Shown: positions 6,243 to 14,335 of the stretch, piece by piece
Layout: each line of letters begins with the position of its first letter
How positions within the stretch are numbered: position 1 is the first letter of the stretch
DNA from: Terriglobales bacterium
Lineage (GTDB): Bacteria > Acidobacteriota > Terriglobia > Terriglobales > Acidobacteriaceae
Direction of reading: 5' to 3'
Assembly: GCA_025462725.1 (NCBI GenBank)
Contig: JAOAPE010000011.1
Coordinates: 372,001 to 436,000 of the forward strand
DNA length: 64,000 nucleotides
Position numbers and translations under genes: made by a program
Notes under the pieces: model-generated
Told to the model about the DNA's origin: nothing
Database searches by the model: none
What the model saw: only the letters and a program-made list of their open reading frames with translations

Positions 6243-9224
6243 ATGATGCTGGAGACAATCGATAAGTCTGCTGATCAAGTTGTGGATGTCACGATCAACG
6301 GCATGCAATATAAGACGAATTCTCAAGAGCGATTGGTAGATGTCATTAACCGTGCCGGAATCAAGCTTTCGCAGGTTTGCTATCACCCACAGTTGGGACC
6401 AATCCAGACCTGCGACACCTGCTTGGTTGAAGTGGACGGCAATCTGGTGAGGGCCTGCGCAACCCCAGTCTCATCGGGGATGAAGGTCTTTACAACTTCT
6501 CCAGCTGCTGCGAACGCGCAAAAAAAGGCCTTCGATGTCATCCTCAGCAATCATCTTCTCTACTGCACCGTCTGCGACAACAATAACGGCAATTGCACGA
6601 TCCACAACACTACCAAGCAATTGGCCGTCAACCATCAAGCGATTCCGTTCAAGAAGAAACCATACGAGATTGATAGTACGAATCCCTTCTATCGGTACGA
6701 TCCCGATCAATGCATTCTCTGTGGTCGTTGCGTCGAAGCATGCCAAAATCTGCAGGTGAATGAAACGTTATCCATCGATTGGGAATCGCCCCACCCTCGC
6801 GTGCTTTGGGACGGTGGCTCAACGATCGGCGAGTCCAGTTGTGTCTCTTGCGGACATTGCGTGACGGTTTGCCCGTGCAACGCACTGATGGAAAAAACGA
6901 TGCTTGGCAAAGCCGGTTTTATGACCGCGCTGCCGAAACCCGTTTTAGAAGTCATGATTGACGCGGTGAAAGCGCTCGAACCGATGACCGGTTATGCACC
7001 GATCATGAAGGTTTCCGAAGCCGATGCAGCTCTGCGGAAGCACCGGGTTCGCCGCACTAAGACTGTTTGCACCTATTGCGGAGTCGGTTGCAGCTTTGAA
7101 ATGTGGACCAAAGATCGGCACATATTTAAGGTTGAGCCGCATGACGGTCCTGCGAATGGCATCTCCACCTGCGTCAAGGGGAAGTTCGCTTGGGACCACG
7201 TCAATAGCACTGACCGTCTCACGACTCCTTTGATCCGCGAGGGTTCGGGATTCCGCGAGGCAAGTTGGGAAGAGGCTCTCACGCTGATCGCAACCAAGTT
7301 CAAGCAGATAAAGGATGAGACTGGGCCGGATTCTCTCGCCTTCATTTCTTCCTCCAAGTGTACGAATGAAGAGAGTTATCTCATGCAAAAACTCGCTCGG
7401 GCAGTGATCGGCACCAACAACATTGATAACTGTTCACGATATTGCCAGGCTCCGGCAACCATGGGTCTCTTCCGCACCGTAGGATATGGCGGCGATTCCG
7501 GTTCAATATCTGATATCGCTAAAGCGGATCTCGTGCTCATCATCGGCAGTAATACCGCTGAGAGTCACCCGGTGCTTGCCACCAGAGTGAAGCGTGCACA
7601 CAAGACGAAAGGCCAGAAGCTGATTGTGTCTGACATTCGCGAGCACGAAATGGCAAAACGGGCGGATATCTTCCTGCGTCCGCACCCCGGCACTGATCTT
7701 GTCTGGTTATCAGCGATCAGCAAGTATCTTCTCGATCAGAATCTCGCGGATTCCCGTTTCCTGACTGAATGGGTGAATGGAATTGATGAATACAGAACCA
7801 GCCTGGCGCAATTCACCATGGAGTATGCAGAGCGGGAGTGCGGCATTTCAGCGGAGACACTGAAGAACGTGGCGCACATCATCGCCGAACAGGACAAAGT
7901 ATGCATCCTCTGGGCGATGGGCGTCACTCAGCAAAGTCAAGGCTCAGACACTTCTACGGCAATCTCCAACCTGCTTCTGATCACCGGCAATTACATGCGT
8001 CCAGGTACTGGAGCTTACCCATTACGCGGACATAATAATGTACAAGGTGCGAGCGATCACGGTTCGATGCCCGGTCTCTTGACGGGATACCAATCGGTAG
8101 ATGATCCAGAGGTGCGTGCGCGTTTTGAAAAGGCCTGGAAAACCAAGTTGCCTTCCACCAAGGGACTGGATAACCACGAGATGGTGGACGGCATTCAGAG
8201 CGGCAAATTGCGGGCGATGTACCTGATCGGCGAAGAGATGGCGATCGTCGATTCGAACACGAATTACGTTGAAGAAGCCTTTTCGAAACTCGAGTTCATG
8301 GTCGTGCAGGACCTGTTCTTCAGCACTACATGCGAGTTTGCGACCGTGGTGCTCCCGGCATCGCCAAGCCTGGAGAAAGAAGGCACTTTTACCAGCACAG
8401 AGCGGCGGATACAGAGACTCTACCCGGTGTTTGAACCGCTCAAGGGCAGCCGCCCGGACTGGCAGATCACCCAAGATGTCGCCAACGCTATGGGCGCGAA
8501 TTGGGATTACAAAGATCCTTCGGAGATTTATGACGAGATCGCCGCGCTTACTCCTCTTTTCGCCGGAATCGACTATAAAAAACTTGAAGGCTTCAAATCT
8601 TTGCAATGGCCAGTCGCAAGTGATGGCACTGACGAACCTCTTCTCTACACAAAGCGGTTTCCCTTTCCGGACGGTAAGGCGCGACTCTTCCCGCTCTCAT
8701 GGACTGGTCCGGTTGAAGTTCCCGATGCCGAGTACGACCTTCATCTAAACAACGGAAGGCTACTGGAACATTTTCACGAGGGGAACCTTACTTACCGCGT
8801 TCCCGGAATCAAACAAAAAACTCCGGACACATTCGTGGAGGTCTCTCCGGAACTCGCGCAAGAGCGTAGCATCACCAGTGGGACATGGGTTCAACTGATC
8901 TCCCGCTATGGCCGAGTCCGCGTTCGCGCTCTGGTGACCGATCGGGTCAAAGGCAAAGAACTGTATATGCCGATGAATTCCACCACTGTTCCAGTGAACT
9001 TGCTCACGGGCAGTCACGTGGATCCGCAGACCCACACTCCTGCCTATAAGGACACGTCGGTTCGAATGCGCGTCCTCGGAGAAATAGGTGAGAGTCCTTT
9101 GCCGCGCATCAACCATAGGTTCGGACATCCCACGCCACGAAAAGGGGTGGAAGTCGAACGAAAGTGGGAACGGCAGGATTACCGCTTCCCAGGTCAAGAG
9201 TTAGTGCAGATTCAAATCAAGTGA
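6243..9224 (+). CDS. Formate dehydrogenase alpha subunit, YjgC/YrhE-like, with N-terminal Fe-S modules
   Basis: This large (about 993-residue) molybdopterin enzyme is predicted to oxidise formate to CO2. Domain order: 2Fe-2S ferredoxin-like domain (about 10-90), NADH-G-type 4Fe-4S/His motif, a two-cluster ferredoxin domain (CILCGRC and CVSCGHC blocks, about 155-220), the Mo-bis-MGD catalytic core opened by CTYCGVGC, and the C-terminal dinucleotide-binding domain. The metal-ligand site reads NCSRYCQAP: Cys401 replaces selenocysteine, and Gln402 stands where E. coli FdhF has His. This is the arrangement of Bacillus YjgC/YrhE-type enzymes. GGGAGG at 6235-6240 sits better before the second ATG (6246). 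No beta or gamma subunit or FdhD gene is adjacent. Confidence 0.88.
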   Translation: MMLETIDKSADQVVDVTINGMQYKTNSQERLVDVINRAGIKLSQVCYHPQLGPIQTCDTCLVEVDGNLVRACATPVSSGMKVFTTSPAAANAQKKAFDVILSNHLLYCTVCDNNNGNCTIHNTTKQLAVNHQAIPFKKKPYEIDSTNPFYRYDPDQCILCGRCVEACQNLQVNETLSIDWESPHPRVLWDGGSTIGESSCVSCGHCVTVCPCNALMEKTMLGKAGFMTALPKPVLEVMIDAVKALEPMTGYAPIMKVSEADAALRKHRVRRTKTVCTYCGVGCSFEMWTKDRHIFKVEPHDGPANGISTCVKGKFAWDHVNSTDRLTTPLIREGSGFREASWEEALTLIATKFKQIKDETGPDSLAFISSSKCTNEESYLMQKLARAVIGTNNIDNCSRYCQAPATMGLFRTVGYGGDSGSISDIAKADLVLIIGSNTAESHPVLATRVKRAHKTKGQKLIVSDIREHEMAKRADIFLRPHPGTDLVWLSAISKYLLDQNLADSRFLTEWVNGIDEYRTSLAQFTMEYAERECGISAETLKNVAHIIAEQDKVCILWAMGVTQQSQGSDTSTAISNLLLITGNYMRPGTGAYPLRGHNNVQGASDHGSMPGLLTGYQSVDDPEVRARFEKAWKTKLPSTKGLDNHEMVDGIQSGKLRAMYLIGEEMAIVDSNTNYVEEAFSKLEFMVVQDLFFSTTCEFATVVLPASPSLEKEGTFTSTERRIQRLYPVFEPLKGSRPDWQITQDVANAMGANWDYKDPSEIYDEIAALTPLFAGIDYKKLEGFKSLQWPVASDGTDEPLLYTKRFPFPDGKARLFPLSWTGPVEVPDAEYDLHLNNGRLLEHFHEGNLTYRVPGIKQKTPDTFVEVSPELAQERSITSGTWVQLISRYGRVRVRALVTDRVKGKELYMPMNSTTVPVNLLTGSHVDPQTHTPAYKDTSVRMRVLGEIGESPLPRINHRFGHPTPRKGVEVERKWERQDYRFPGQELVQIQIK

Positions 9225-9390
9225 AGTCAAGACTTCCAAATCTAGCCGCAGTACAAGGGCTGTGCGATAATGAGGCTGCCCAGAATGGAGCAACTGACAC
9301 TAGAACTGACACCATCGGTTTTAGTGACGTTCAAGCAGGCAATGCCAGATTGAACTAAGTTGCTCTGCCGCAAAAAGTTACTTCCCAATC

Positions 9391-9478
9391 GCCGGGATGG
9401 CGGAACTGGCAGACGCAGCGGACTCAAAATCCGCCGGGCCTTGCGCCCTTGGGGGTTCGATTCCCCCTCCCGGCACCA
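9391..9478 (+). tRNA. tRNA-Leu (anticodon CAA)
   Basis: This is an 88-base class II tRNA with encoded CCA. The acceptor stem GCCGGGA pairs with TCCCGGC, the anticodon loop CTCAAAA gives anticodon CAA (codon UUG), and there is a long variable arm and a GGTTCGATTCC T-loop. Its 3' end is the integration site of the adjacent mobile element and is reconstituted intact. Confidence 0.95.
9456..9478 (+). other. attL core: 23-bp repeat within the tRNA-Leu 3' end
   Basis: These 23 bases, running from the T-loop (TTCGATT) through the acceptor strand and CCA, are repeated exactly at 31310-31332. Bases on both sides of the two copies differ. This marks site-specific integration by the neighbouring tyrosine recombinase. 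Confidence 0.93.
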
Positions 9479-9501
9479 TTAATCAACAACTTAGAGCATA
9501 C

Positions 9502-9524
9502 TGCGGTACGTTTGCGGTACAACT
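9502..9524 (+). promoter_or_regulatory. Candidate integrase arm-type sites (left)
   Basis: Two direct copies of TGCGGTAC start at 9502 and 9513, 11 bases apart (about one helical turn), just inside the attL core and against the integrase stop codon. An identical pair with the same 11-base spacing is found near the right end (31209 and 31220). The second copy extends to TGCGGTACAACT at both ends. Confidence 0.65.
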
Positions 9525-10646
9525 TCACTGCAACAGCTGATTAACAACTCCGTCATGAGCAACGCGCTTCGACTCTGAAGGCGCATTACCGTAAACGTTC
9601 AGCGTGGTAGTGATCGATGCGTGACGCATCAACTCTTTCTGTACATCCATTGAGATTTTCGAATCGCCCAACAGGGAACGATACGTGTGCCTCAATGCAT
9701 GCCACCCGATTGCCCCAATGCCGACCCGAACAGCAGCTGGCGTGATGTAGTTTTGCTGCAAGCTACGCCCAGGGTATGGCATTGCACCGCCCGACTTAGG
9801 ATCCGCAAAGACCCAATCAGTCTCAGCCCTGTATGGCGTAATCGCTCTCCAAGCGAGAAGAGATTCAGCGAGCTTCTGATTGACCGGAAGGATGTCATAA
9901 CTGCTCGGGGTTTTCACCTCGCCAACATGACCCTCGACAATCGCCCGTTGAATCGTTACGACCTCGGCAACGAAATCGAAATCTCCCCACTTCAGACCGA
10001 ACAACTCACTACACCGTAGCCCAAGACACGCGCACGTTACCGCCATAGTTTTCAGCGGCTCCCATGACAGTTCCGAAAGCAACAGCTTCCATTGCATGAG
10101 AGTGATTCCGCGGCGCGTCTTTTTCTTAACCGTCGCTCCAGCGATACGAACCAGAGCCATCGGGTTACGTTCCGTTTTCATCCATCCCCGCCGCATGGCT
10201 GAATCGAAGAGAATGTGCATCAGGCTTCGAAGATGACATTTCGATTTTCCTGAAAGCTGCAATCCCTTCAACCATGTTTCAAACTCAGCAGGAGTGACAG
10301 AGAGCATATTCACACCATCCCACTTGGGCCTGATGTGATTCTGTAACTTCGCCAAGTATCCACGCCGCGTTGAGTGACGCTCCGGAAGATCATCAGCGAT
10401 GTAAGCGTCAATGACCTTGCCGAATGTAACGACCTCACCTTGAGGACGGCTCAGGATTTCGTCTTTGTTGATTGCTATGCGTAGCGACTCAGCCGCACGC
10501 TTCGCCGCCGACAACGATGGCAACTCCCGAAAGGTCCCTATCTTCTTCGAACGATGTTTGTCGCCTTCCCACCACCGGAAGAAGTAAGCCTTCTTTCGAT
10601 TGTCGGGTTGCACATGACCGTTCTGATATTGCTTTGCTCGCCTCAT
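9525..10646 (-). CDS. int: Tyrosine recombinase integrase
   Basis: This 373-residue phage-type integrase catalyses integration and excision at the tRNA-Leu site. It has an N-terminal arm-binding region (about 1-75), a core-binding SAM-like domain (about 75-165) and a catalytic domain with Arg211 (GLRCSELFGL), His316-x-x-Arg319 (WHALRH), His342 and nucleophile Tyr352 (LNVYGNA). All catalytic residues are present. The gene lies next to attL and reads toward the tRNA. Its ATG overlaps the stop of the excisionase-like gene (TAATG), so the two are translationally coupled. Confidence 0.95.
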   Translation of the reverse strand: MRRAKQYQNGHVQPDNRKKAYFFRWWEGDKHRSKKIGTFRELPSLSAAKRAAESLRIAINKDEILSRPQGEVVTFGKVIDAYIADDLPERHSTRRGYLAKLQNHIRPKWDGVNMLSVTPAEFETWLKGLQLSGKSKCHLRSLMHILFDSAMRRGWMKTERNPMALVRIAGATVKKKTRRGITLMQWKLLLSELSWEPLKTMAVTCACLGLRCSELFGLKWGDFDFVAEVVTIQRAIVEGHVGEVKTPSSYDILPVNQKLAESLLAWRAITPYRAETDWVFADPKSGGAMPYPGRSLQQNYITPAAVRVGIGAIGWHALRHTYRSLLGDSKISMDVQKELMRHASITTTLNVYGNAPSESKRVAHDGVVNQLLQ

Positions 10647-10858
10647 TACATTGGTCTCCCTTGAGGCGGCAATTGAGAGTTGGAGGATTCTATCTGCTTT
10701 CTAATCCATTCATCCAACAATGACGCGCGGAATTTCCATAGCCGACCAATTTGCATCGCTGGAATCTGACTAGCGACGGCCATGTTTGTAACTTGACGGC
10801 GAGACACACCGATGATCTTGGCTGCGGCAGCGGCATCAATGAGAGGTTCGCAGTTCAT
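10646..10858 (-). CDS. Excisionase / AlpA-like helix-turn-helix protein
   Basis: This 70-residue protein is a single winged-helix domain of the HTH_17 (MerR-like excisionase) type: AAAKIIGVSRRQVTNMAV (about 11-28), then IPAMQIGRLWKFRASLLDEWI. Proteins of this size next to an integrase usually direct excision or regulate it. GGAG lies 8 bases before the ATG, and the gene starts just after the helicase stop codon. It belongs to one coupled unit with int, the helicase and the initiator gene. Confidence 0.82.
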   Translation of the reverse strand: MNCEPLIDAAAAAKIIGVSRRQVTNMAVASQIPAMQIGRLWKFRASLLDEWIRKQIESSNSQLPPQGRPM

Positions 10859-10859
10859 C

Positions 10860-12191
10860 TCAATTGCTCCATTGCTCTTGAAAGGTCAAGGTGCGTTTGT
10901 TAAATGTCAGTTCGAGTCTGACGTCTGAGTCTCCGAAGCGCTGCTTCGGAACCAAAAGCAACGCGGGCCGGTGAAGAACGTTGTGATTTTGCCTTTCAAC
11001 TGGCCGATGTAGCAGAACGCAGGTGGCTGCGTCCTGGTATATCTCTCCGGTTTCCTTCAAGTCGTCTGCCGTTGGCTCTCTGTCTTCCTGTCCATTCGGT
11101 GCCTTGCGCAGTTGCGAGAGCGCAATCACTGGTACGCCCGTAGACTTAGCAAGTTCACAGACAGCGTTGGAGGCTGCTGCTACGCGCTCGAGGTTTGTTT
11201 GCCGCGCCTCACCGCGCATACGCTGCAGATAATCCACCACAAACAGATCAGCACCCCTAGTGGCGTGCAGCCGTGCTCGGGCTACCAAGTCGCTTGCGGT
11301 AAGATTCCCAGTCTCATCCAGCACGAGTGGTAGTTTGCAGACCTCGGCAGTCCATTCCTGTACTTGCTCTAGCTGACTGTCGGTGAGTTCTCGCGGATCA
11401 CGCAACTTGTAAAAGGGAATTGAGCCCTGTCCGTAAGCCGCTACCGAGCAGCTCAGTACCTGCTTCGCAGTCATCTCGAGAGTGAAGATGACCACCCTTT
11501 TTCCTTGCATTGCATTCGCCAAGGCAATCTGCCGTCCCAAGGCGCTCTTGCCGACCGCCGGTCTTGCTCCAATTACCCAAAGTTCCGACTGCCTAATGCC
11601 CGTCGTGATTTTGTCCAGTTCTGGTATCGCGGTAGTGAGCCCAATCACATCGTTCTTTATCTTGCGGATGGCATGCAATTCGTTCAGCCACTCAAGTCCC
11701 ACTTCAGGAAGCGCAAGCGCGGTTCGCCTGTAACCGCGAGCAACCAACTCTGAAACTTGCTGCTGTAGTTCTCCTAACACTTCGTCAGGAGCGTTACCAT
11801 CCATTGATTTCGTGATGACGCCGTTTGCGGCCGAAATGAGGTCCCGGGATCGAGACCTATCGCGCACAATCTTTGCGTACTCCTCAACACTGCGCTGATG
11901 TGGCACGCCATCGATCAGGGAAGCAACATATGCGGCCCCGCCAATACTGTCCGCGGATTTGCCGAGCGCGTTAGTCACTGTGAGAATGTCGATTGGCTGC
12001 CCATTCTTCGATAGCTTGACCATCGCATTCAATATCTGGCGGTGAGACTCCAGGTAGAAATCATTGGGTCCTACTAACTGCAAAGCTTCATTGCAGAGCG
12101 CCCCCTCCAGCAGGATGGCGCCAAGGATGGTCTTTTCAGCATCGATGCTGGCTGGCAGCGCAGTTTCAATGTCCTGATACTTGGTGTTCAT
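10860..12191 (-). CDS. DnaB-family replicative helicase
   Basis: This 443-residue protein unwinds DNA for element replication. The N-terminal DnaB_N domain (about 8-110: DAEKTILGAILLE, FYLESHRQIL) is followed by a RecA-like domain with Walker A GARPAVGKS, a hydrophobic Walker B ending VVDYLQ, and ALSQLRKAP. The start at 12191 gives the canonical N-terminus and makes an ATGA overlap with the upstream replication gene. An upstream alternative (12323) would lie inside that gene. It is near the usual DnaB length, so probably functional. A self-encoded helicase argues for autonomous replication after excision. Confidence 0.92.
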   Translation of the reverse strand: MNTKYQDIETALPASIDAEKTILGAILLEGALCNEALQLVGPNDFYLESHRQILNAMVKLSKNGQPIDILTVTNALGKSADSIGGAAYVASLIDGVPHQRSVEEYAKIVRDRSRSRDLISAANGVITKSMDGNAPDEVLGELQQQVSELVARGYRRTALALPEVGLEWLNELHAIRKIKNDVIGLTTAIPELDKITTGIRQSELWVIGARPAVGKSALGRQIALANAMQGKRVVIFTLEMTAKQVLSCSVAAYGQGSIPFYKLRDPRELTDSQLEQVQEWTAEVCKLPLVLDETGNLTASDLVARARLHATRGADLFVVDYLQRMRGEARQTNLERVAAASNAVCELAKSTGVPVIALSQLRKAPNGQEDREPTADDLKETGEIYQDAATCVLLHRPVERQNHNVLHRPALLLVPKQRFGDSDVRLELTFNKRTLTFQEQWSN

Positions 12192-13051
12192 TGAATCGCC
12201 TCCCGCTGCTCCCGAATCTGCGCTGGGGTCAAAGAACCCGGTTGAACTTTGCCGGTGTTGCTGGGCGCAGTATTCCACCACCGCTCCATTGCCTCGTAAC
12301 TGCCGAACAGATGACCTTCCCATTCGCAGTATCTTTTACCGTTCGTCTTCGGATCTCGTCCCATGTGCCAATCAGAACTTGCAATACCGTCGATGGCACG
12401 TTTCATCATCTCCATAGCCTCGCCGTTATCGTTGCCAACCTTGGACAGACACTCCTTCATTCGAGCAATCCCCTTGCGCTTACGTACAGCAGTGAAAGCG
12501 TACGTGCTGGGCTTACGCTCAGTGACCTTCAGGTAGTAATTCCAAACCTCCCCCAAGCCCTTTAGCACTTCAGGATCTGTATCTCTCTCAGGGTTAGTTG
12601 TTATAGGTATTGGAGATGCAGATGCAGATGCAGAGCAGCTTTCCGGTGCAGGTTCGGTAGCTGCTGGGTGTTCCGGCGGCACTGGTTCGGTACTAGTTCG
12701 GCTGTACCGAACATTTGCGCGCGCTCGCTGAGCTTCACTAAAAGCCTTTTGTTTCTCGAAGGTTCGCTGCAATCCGTGTTGTTCAAACCAGAGGCCATCG
12801 GCGCTCAATTTCCAAGCACCGGCCAGAAGCTGACCTTTGATTCGTTGCCAGTCTTGCTCCGATGGGTTCCGTAGACGGTTGCGGATTGCTCTCTCGTCGG
12901 TAGAGATTCGGTAGCCTTCCGGTGAAGCTGCGGCGGCACACATCAAAATGACGTGTGCCCCCACTGAATCAAGATCCATCGCCGTAACGTGATCATCTGC
13001 AGCGAACTGCCTTGGGTAGAACTGAAACGCAGGTGATCGGTCTTTCATCAT
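12188..13051 (-). CDS. DUF1376-like phage replication initiator / helicase-loader candidate
   Basis: In this 287-residue protein, residues 1-120 match the DUF1376 / replisome-organiser style: FQFYPRQFAADDHVTAMDL, then AIRNRLRNPSEQDWQRIKGQL. A Pro/Ser/Thr-rich linker (about 120-165) follows. The C-terminal part (about 165-260, RKGIARMKECLSKVGNDNG, DWHMGRD, WEGHLFGSYEAMERW) resembles the C-terminal domain of phage replication proteins that recruit a helicase. Stop and start overlap (ATGA) with the DnaB-type gene, so the pair probably forms the initiation and loading complex. GGAGGCGGC precedes the start. Confidence 0.78.
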   Translation of the reverse strand: MMKDRSPAFQFYPRQFAADDHVTAMDLDSVGAHVILMCAAAASPEGYRISTDERAIRNRLRNPSEQDWQRIKGQLLAGAWKLSADGLWFEQHGLQRTFEKQKAFSEAQRARANVRYSRTSTEPVPPEHPAATEPAPESCSASASASPIPITTNPERDTDPEVLKGLGEVWNYYLKVTERKPSTYAFTAVRKRKGIARMKECLSKVGNDNGEAMEMMKRAIDGIASSDWHMGRDPKTNGKRYCEWEGHLFGSYEAMERWWNTAPSNTGKVQPGSLTPAQIREQREAIQ

Positions 13052-13332
13052 GCCGCCTCCGGTGTTTCAGTTGATGGTGGTGTTGGAGCGGTAGACTCCG
13101 GCGGCACGCTTCCTGGCGTGGCTGGCACGATTCTGAACCATGAGTACCGCACACCATCAATCCTCTCGGTTCTGTTTTCTATGTTGTGGCCCTCGGCTCG
13201 CAATTCGTGGATCCGAGCTGAATACTGAGCAATTCCCATCTCCAGAATTACTGGTAGCGGAACCCAGTGGTTTGGAGTTTGGTTCAGTCGTGACAGGATT
13301 CTTTGCGCCTGAGTTGGCTGTCCATTAGGCAT
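13048..13332 (-). CDS. Small winged-helix DNA-binding protein
   Basis: The 94-residue protein has a predicted winged helix (about 5-65: QRILSRLNQTPNHWVPLP, QYSARIHELRAEG) and a Pro/Thr/Ser-rich tail. The IHELRAEGHxI motif is common in phage helix-turn-helix proteins. The ATG at 13332 is chosen because GGAGAGG lies six bases upstream. It overlaps the small gene before it (8 bases) and the replication initiator after it (ATGA). It could be an accessory replication or regulatory protein. Confidence 0.7.
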   Translation of the reverse strand: MPNGQPTQAQRILSRLNQTPNHWVPLPVILEMGIAQYSARIHELRAEGHNIENRTERIDGVRYSWFRIVPATPGSVPPESTAPTPPSTETPEAA

Positions 13333-13489
13333 GGGACACCTCTCCAATCATTCGCTGAAGGCTGGACTCCATAGCCAATAATTCAGCAATCAAAGGATCG
13401 CCCGCTAACCCTGCGGCCTTGTGCACCAGCATCCTTGCTTGACCGATATGTGCTGCTATCAATTCTTCTTTCGTGTTATAACTGTTCAT
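13325..13489 (-). CDS. Small hypothetical protein (54 aa)
   Basis: This compact helical protein begins MNSYNTKEELIAAH and is rich in Ala, Leu, Glu and Met. An AAAGGGA ribosome site lies just upstream, and its end overlaps the start of the winged-helix gene by 8 bases. It resembles small phage accessory ORFs at the head of replication operons. No family is recognised. It appears to be the first gene of the unit running down to the integrase. Confidence 0.6.
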   Translation of the reverse strand: MNSYNTKEELIAAHIGQARMLVHKAAGLAGDPLIAELLAMESSLQRMIGEVSHA

Positions 13490-13514
13490 CCCTGTATCCC
13501 TTTCTAAAGCAAAT

Positions 13515-13536
13515 ACGGCGCCTTCCAGGGCGCCGT
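13515..13536 (-). terminator. Hairpin between HTH gene and replication operon
   Basis: An 8-bp stem, ACGGCGCC / GGCGCCGT (13515-13522 and 13529-13536), has a short loop. The flanking AT-rich sequence gives only a weak T-run, so it may be a terminator or attenuator between the upstream regulator and the replication genes. Confidence 0.55.
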
Positions 13537-13568
13537 TGTTATTTACAACCTCGATTGTTTTGGAACTG

Positions 13569-13787
13569 TTAAGCTTTCGCTTCGCGAATAAATCGCCGTA
13601 ACTCTGACTGCTCTATCAACAAATCCCTTCCTATTCGCACTCCTCGAAGGAGTCCGTCGGCGACATATTTCCGCATCGTCCAATGTGAACGTCGGATGAT
13701 TTGCGCTGCCTCATCCAACGTCAGCAGAGGCTCAAGTAGCACTGCGTCGGGCTGTTTTGGCTCTGCGGTGATCAATTGCGTGTTCAT
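13569..13787 (-). CDS. Small HTH_17 (MerR-like/AlpA-like) DNA-binding protein
   Basis: This 72-residue protein has a leader of about 20 residues and a helix-turn-helix of the excisionase type: LTLDEAAQIIRRSHWTMRKYV, then a wing RGVRIGRDLLIEQSELRRFI. A strong GGGAGG site lies 8 bases before the ATG. It is the second of three such regulators in the element and sits at the head of the replication genes, so it could be the activator or repressor that switches the element on, like AlpA or Stl in satellites. That role is inferred. Confidence 0.75.
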   Translation of the reverse strand: MNTQLITAEPKQPDAVLLEPLLTLDEAAQIIRRSHWTMRKYVADGLLRGVRIGRDLLIEQSELRRFIREAKA

Positions 13788-13799
13788 GTTGTAGCCTCC

Positions 13800-14096
13800 C
13801 TACCTTTGAGCATGGTGAAACTGTGTTGTTTTCAGAGCGGCTCCATCAGCCGAGAATGTTGCAATCCACTCTCCGCCTTTATCAGATTCAGCTTCCGAAA
13901 TCATCACAACGGCCTTATGAGAGTCAGTCCGCTTTGGTTTTGCCAATCGAGCAGAGCCAGAAGCGATCTCCTTCACTGCTCGAGCAGCTCCCCAGTGCCG
14001 ATGGTTGCGACAGTCTGCAAGGAAACCCTCATGTTCCACTGAGTGGGCCTCCACCTCGTTCAAAACGCAAACTCTTTGCTGTGACCTTGCGGGCAT
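13800..14096 (-). CDS. Hypothetical protein (98 aa)
   Basis: No family is recognised. The protein is mixed alpha/beta in character with a His/Cys-containing middle (ADCRNHRHWG) and a basic stretch. It ends 12 bases before the start of the HTH gene, in the same direction. An AGGAGGG motif lies about 12 bases upstream of the ATG, a longer spacing than usual. Coding status is likely but not certain. Confidence 0.5.
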   Translation of the reverse strand: MPARSQQRVCVLNEVEAHSVEHEGFLADCRNHRHWGAARAVKEIASGSARLAKPKRTDSHKAVVMISEAESDKGGEWIATFSADGAALKTTQFHHAQR

Positions 14097-14214
14097 ACTT
14101 CGGGTGTCCCTCCTACGTAGTGCGTCAAGACTTGGCGTCCTGAAGTGCCGCTAGCGTTGCTAGCAATGACACCTTAGCGCAGGGGAGACACCTCAACAGC
14201 CTGTGTGGCTGACA

Positions 14215-14314
14215 TTGGTAAGTATTTGTGGGGAATGAAGAGAATAGCAGCCAACGGCGCGGGTTCAAGGCCTAGTGGTAAGTAGTTGATGGTATGTAGG
14301 TGGTAAGCGGTAAC
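14215..14314 (+). repeat. Iteron-like direct repeats, candidate origin or operator
   Basis: GGTAAGTATTTG (from 14217) and GGTAAGTAGTTG (from 14277) are direct repeats exactly 60 bases apart. They are followed by related GGTATGTAGG (from 14291) and GGTAAGCGGTAAC (from 14302). The stretch lies in a non-coding gap of about 240 bases upstream of the replication genes, the usual place for an iteron origin or a regulator-binding cluster. An inverted repeat GCTAGC-GTT-GCTAGC occurs nearby (14151-14165). Confidence 0.45.
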
Positions 14315-14335
14315 AGGTGACGCGCAGGTAAATCT

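Noticed and set aside
7431-7460. Selenocysteine formate dehydrogenase
   Set aside because: The codon at the metal-ligand position is TGC (Cys), not TGA, and no SECIS-like hairpin is needed.
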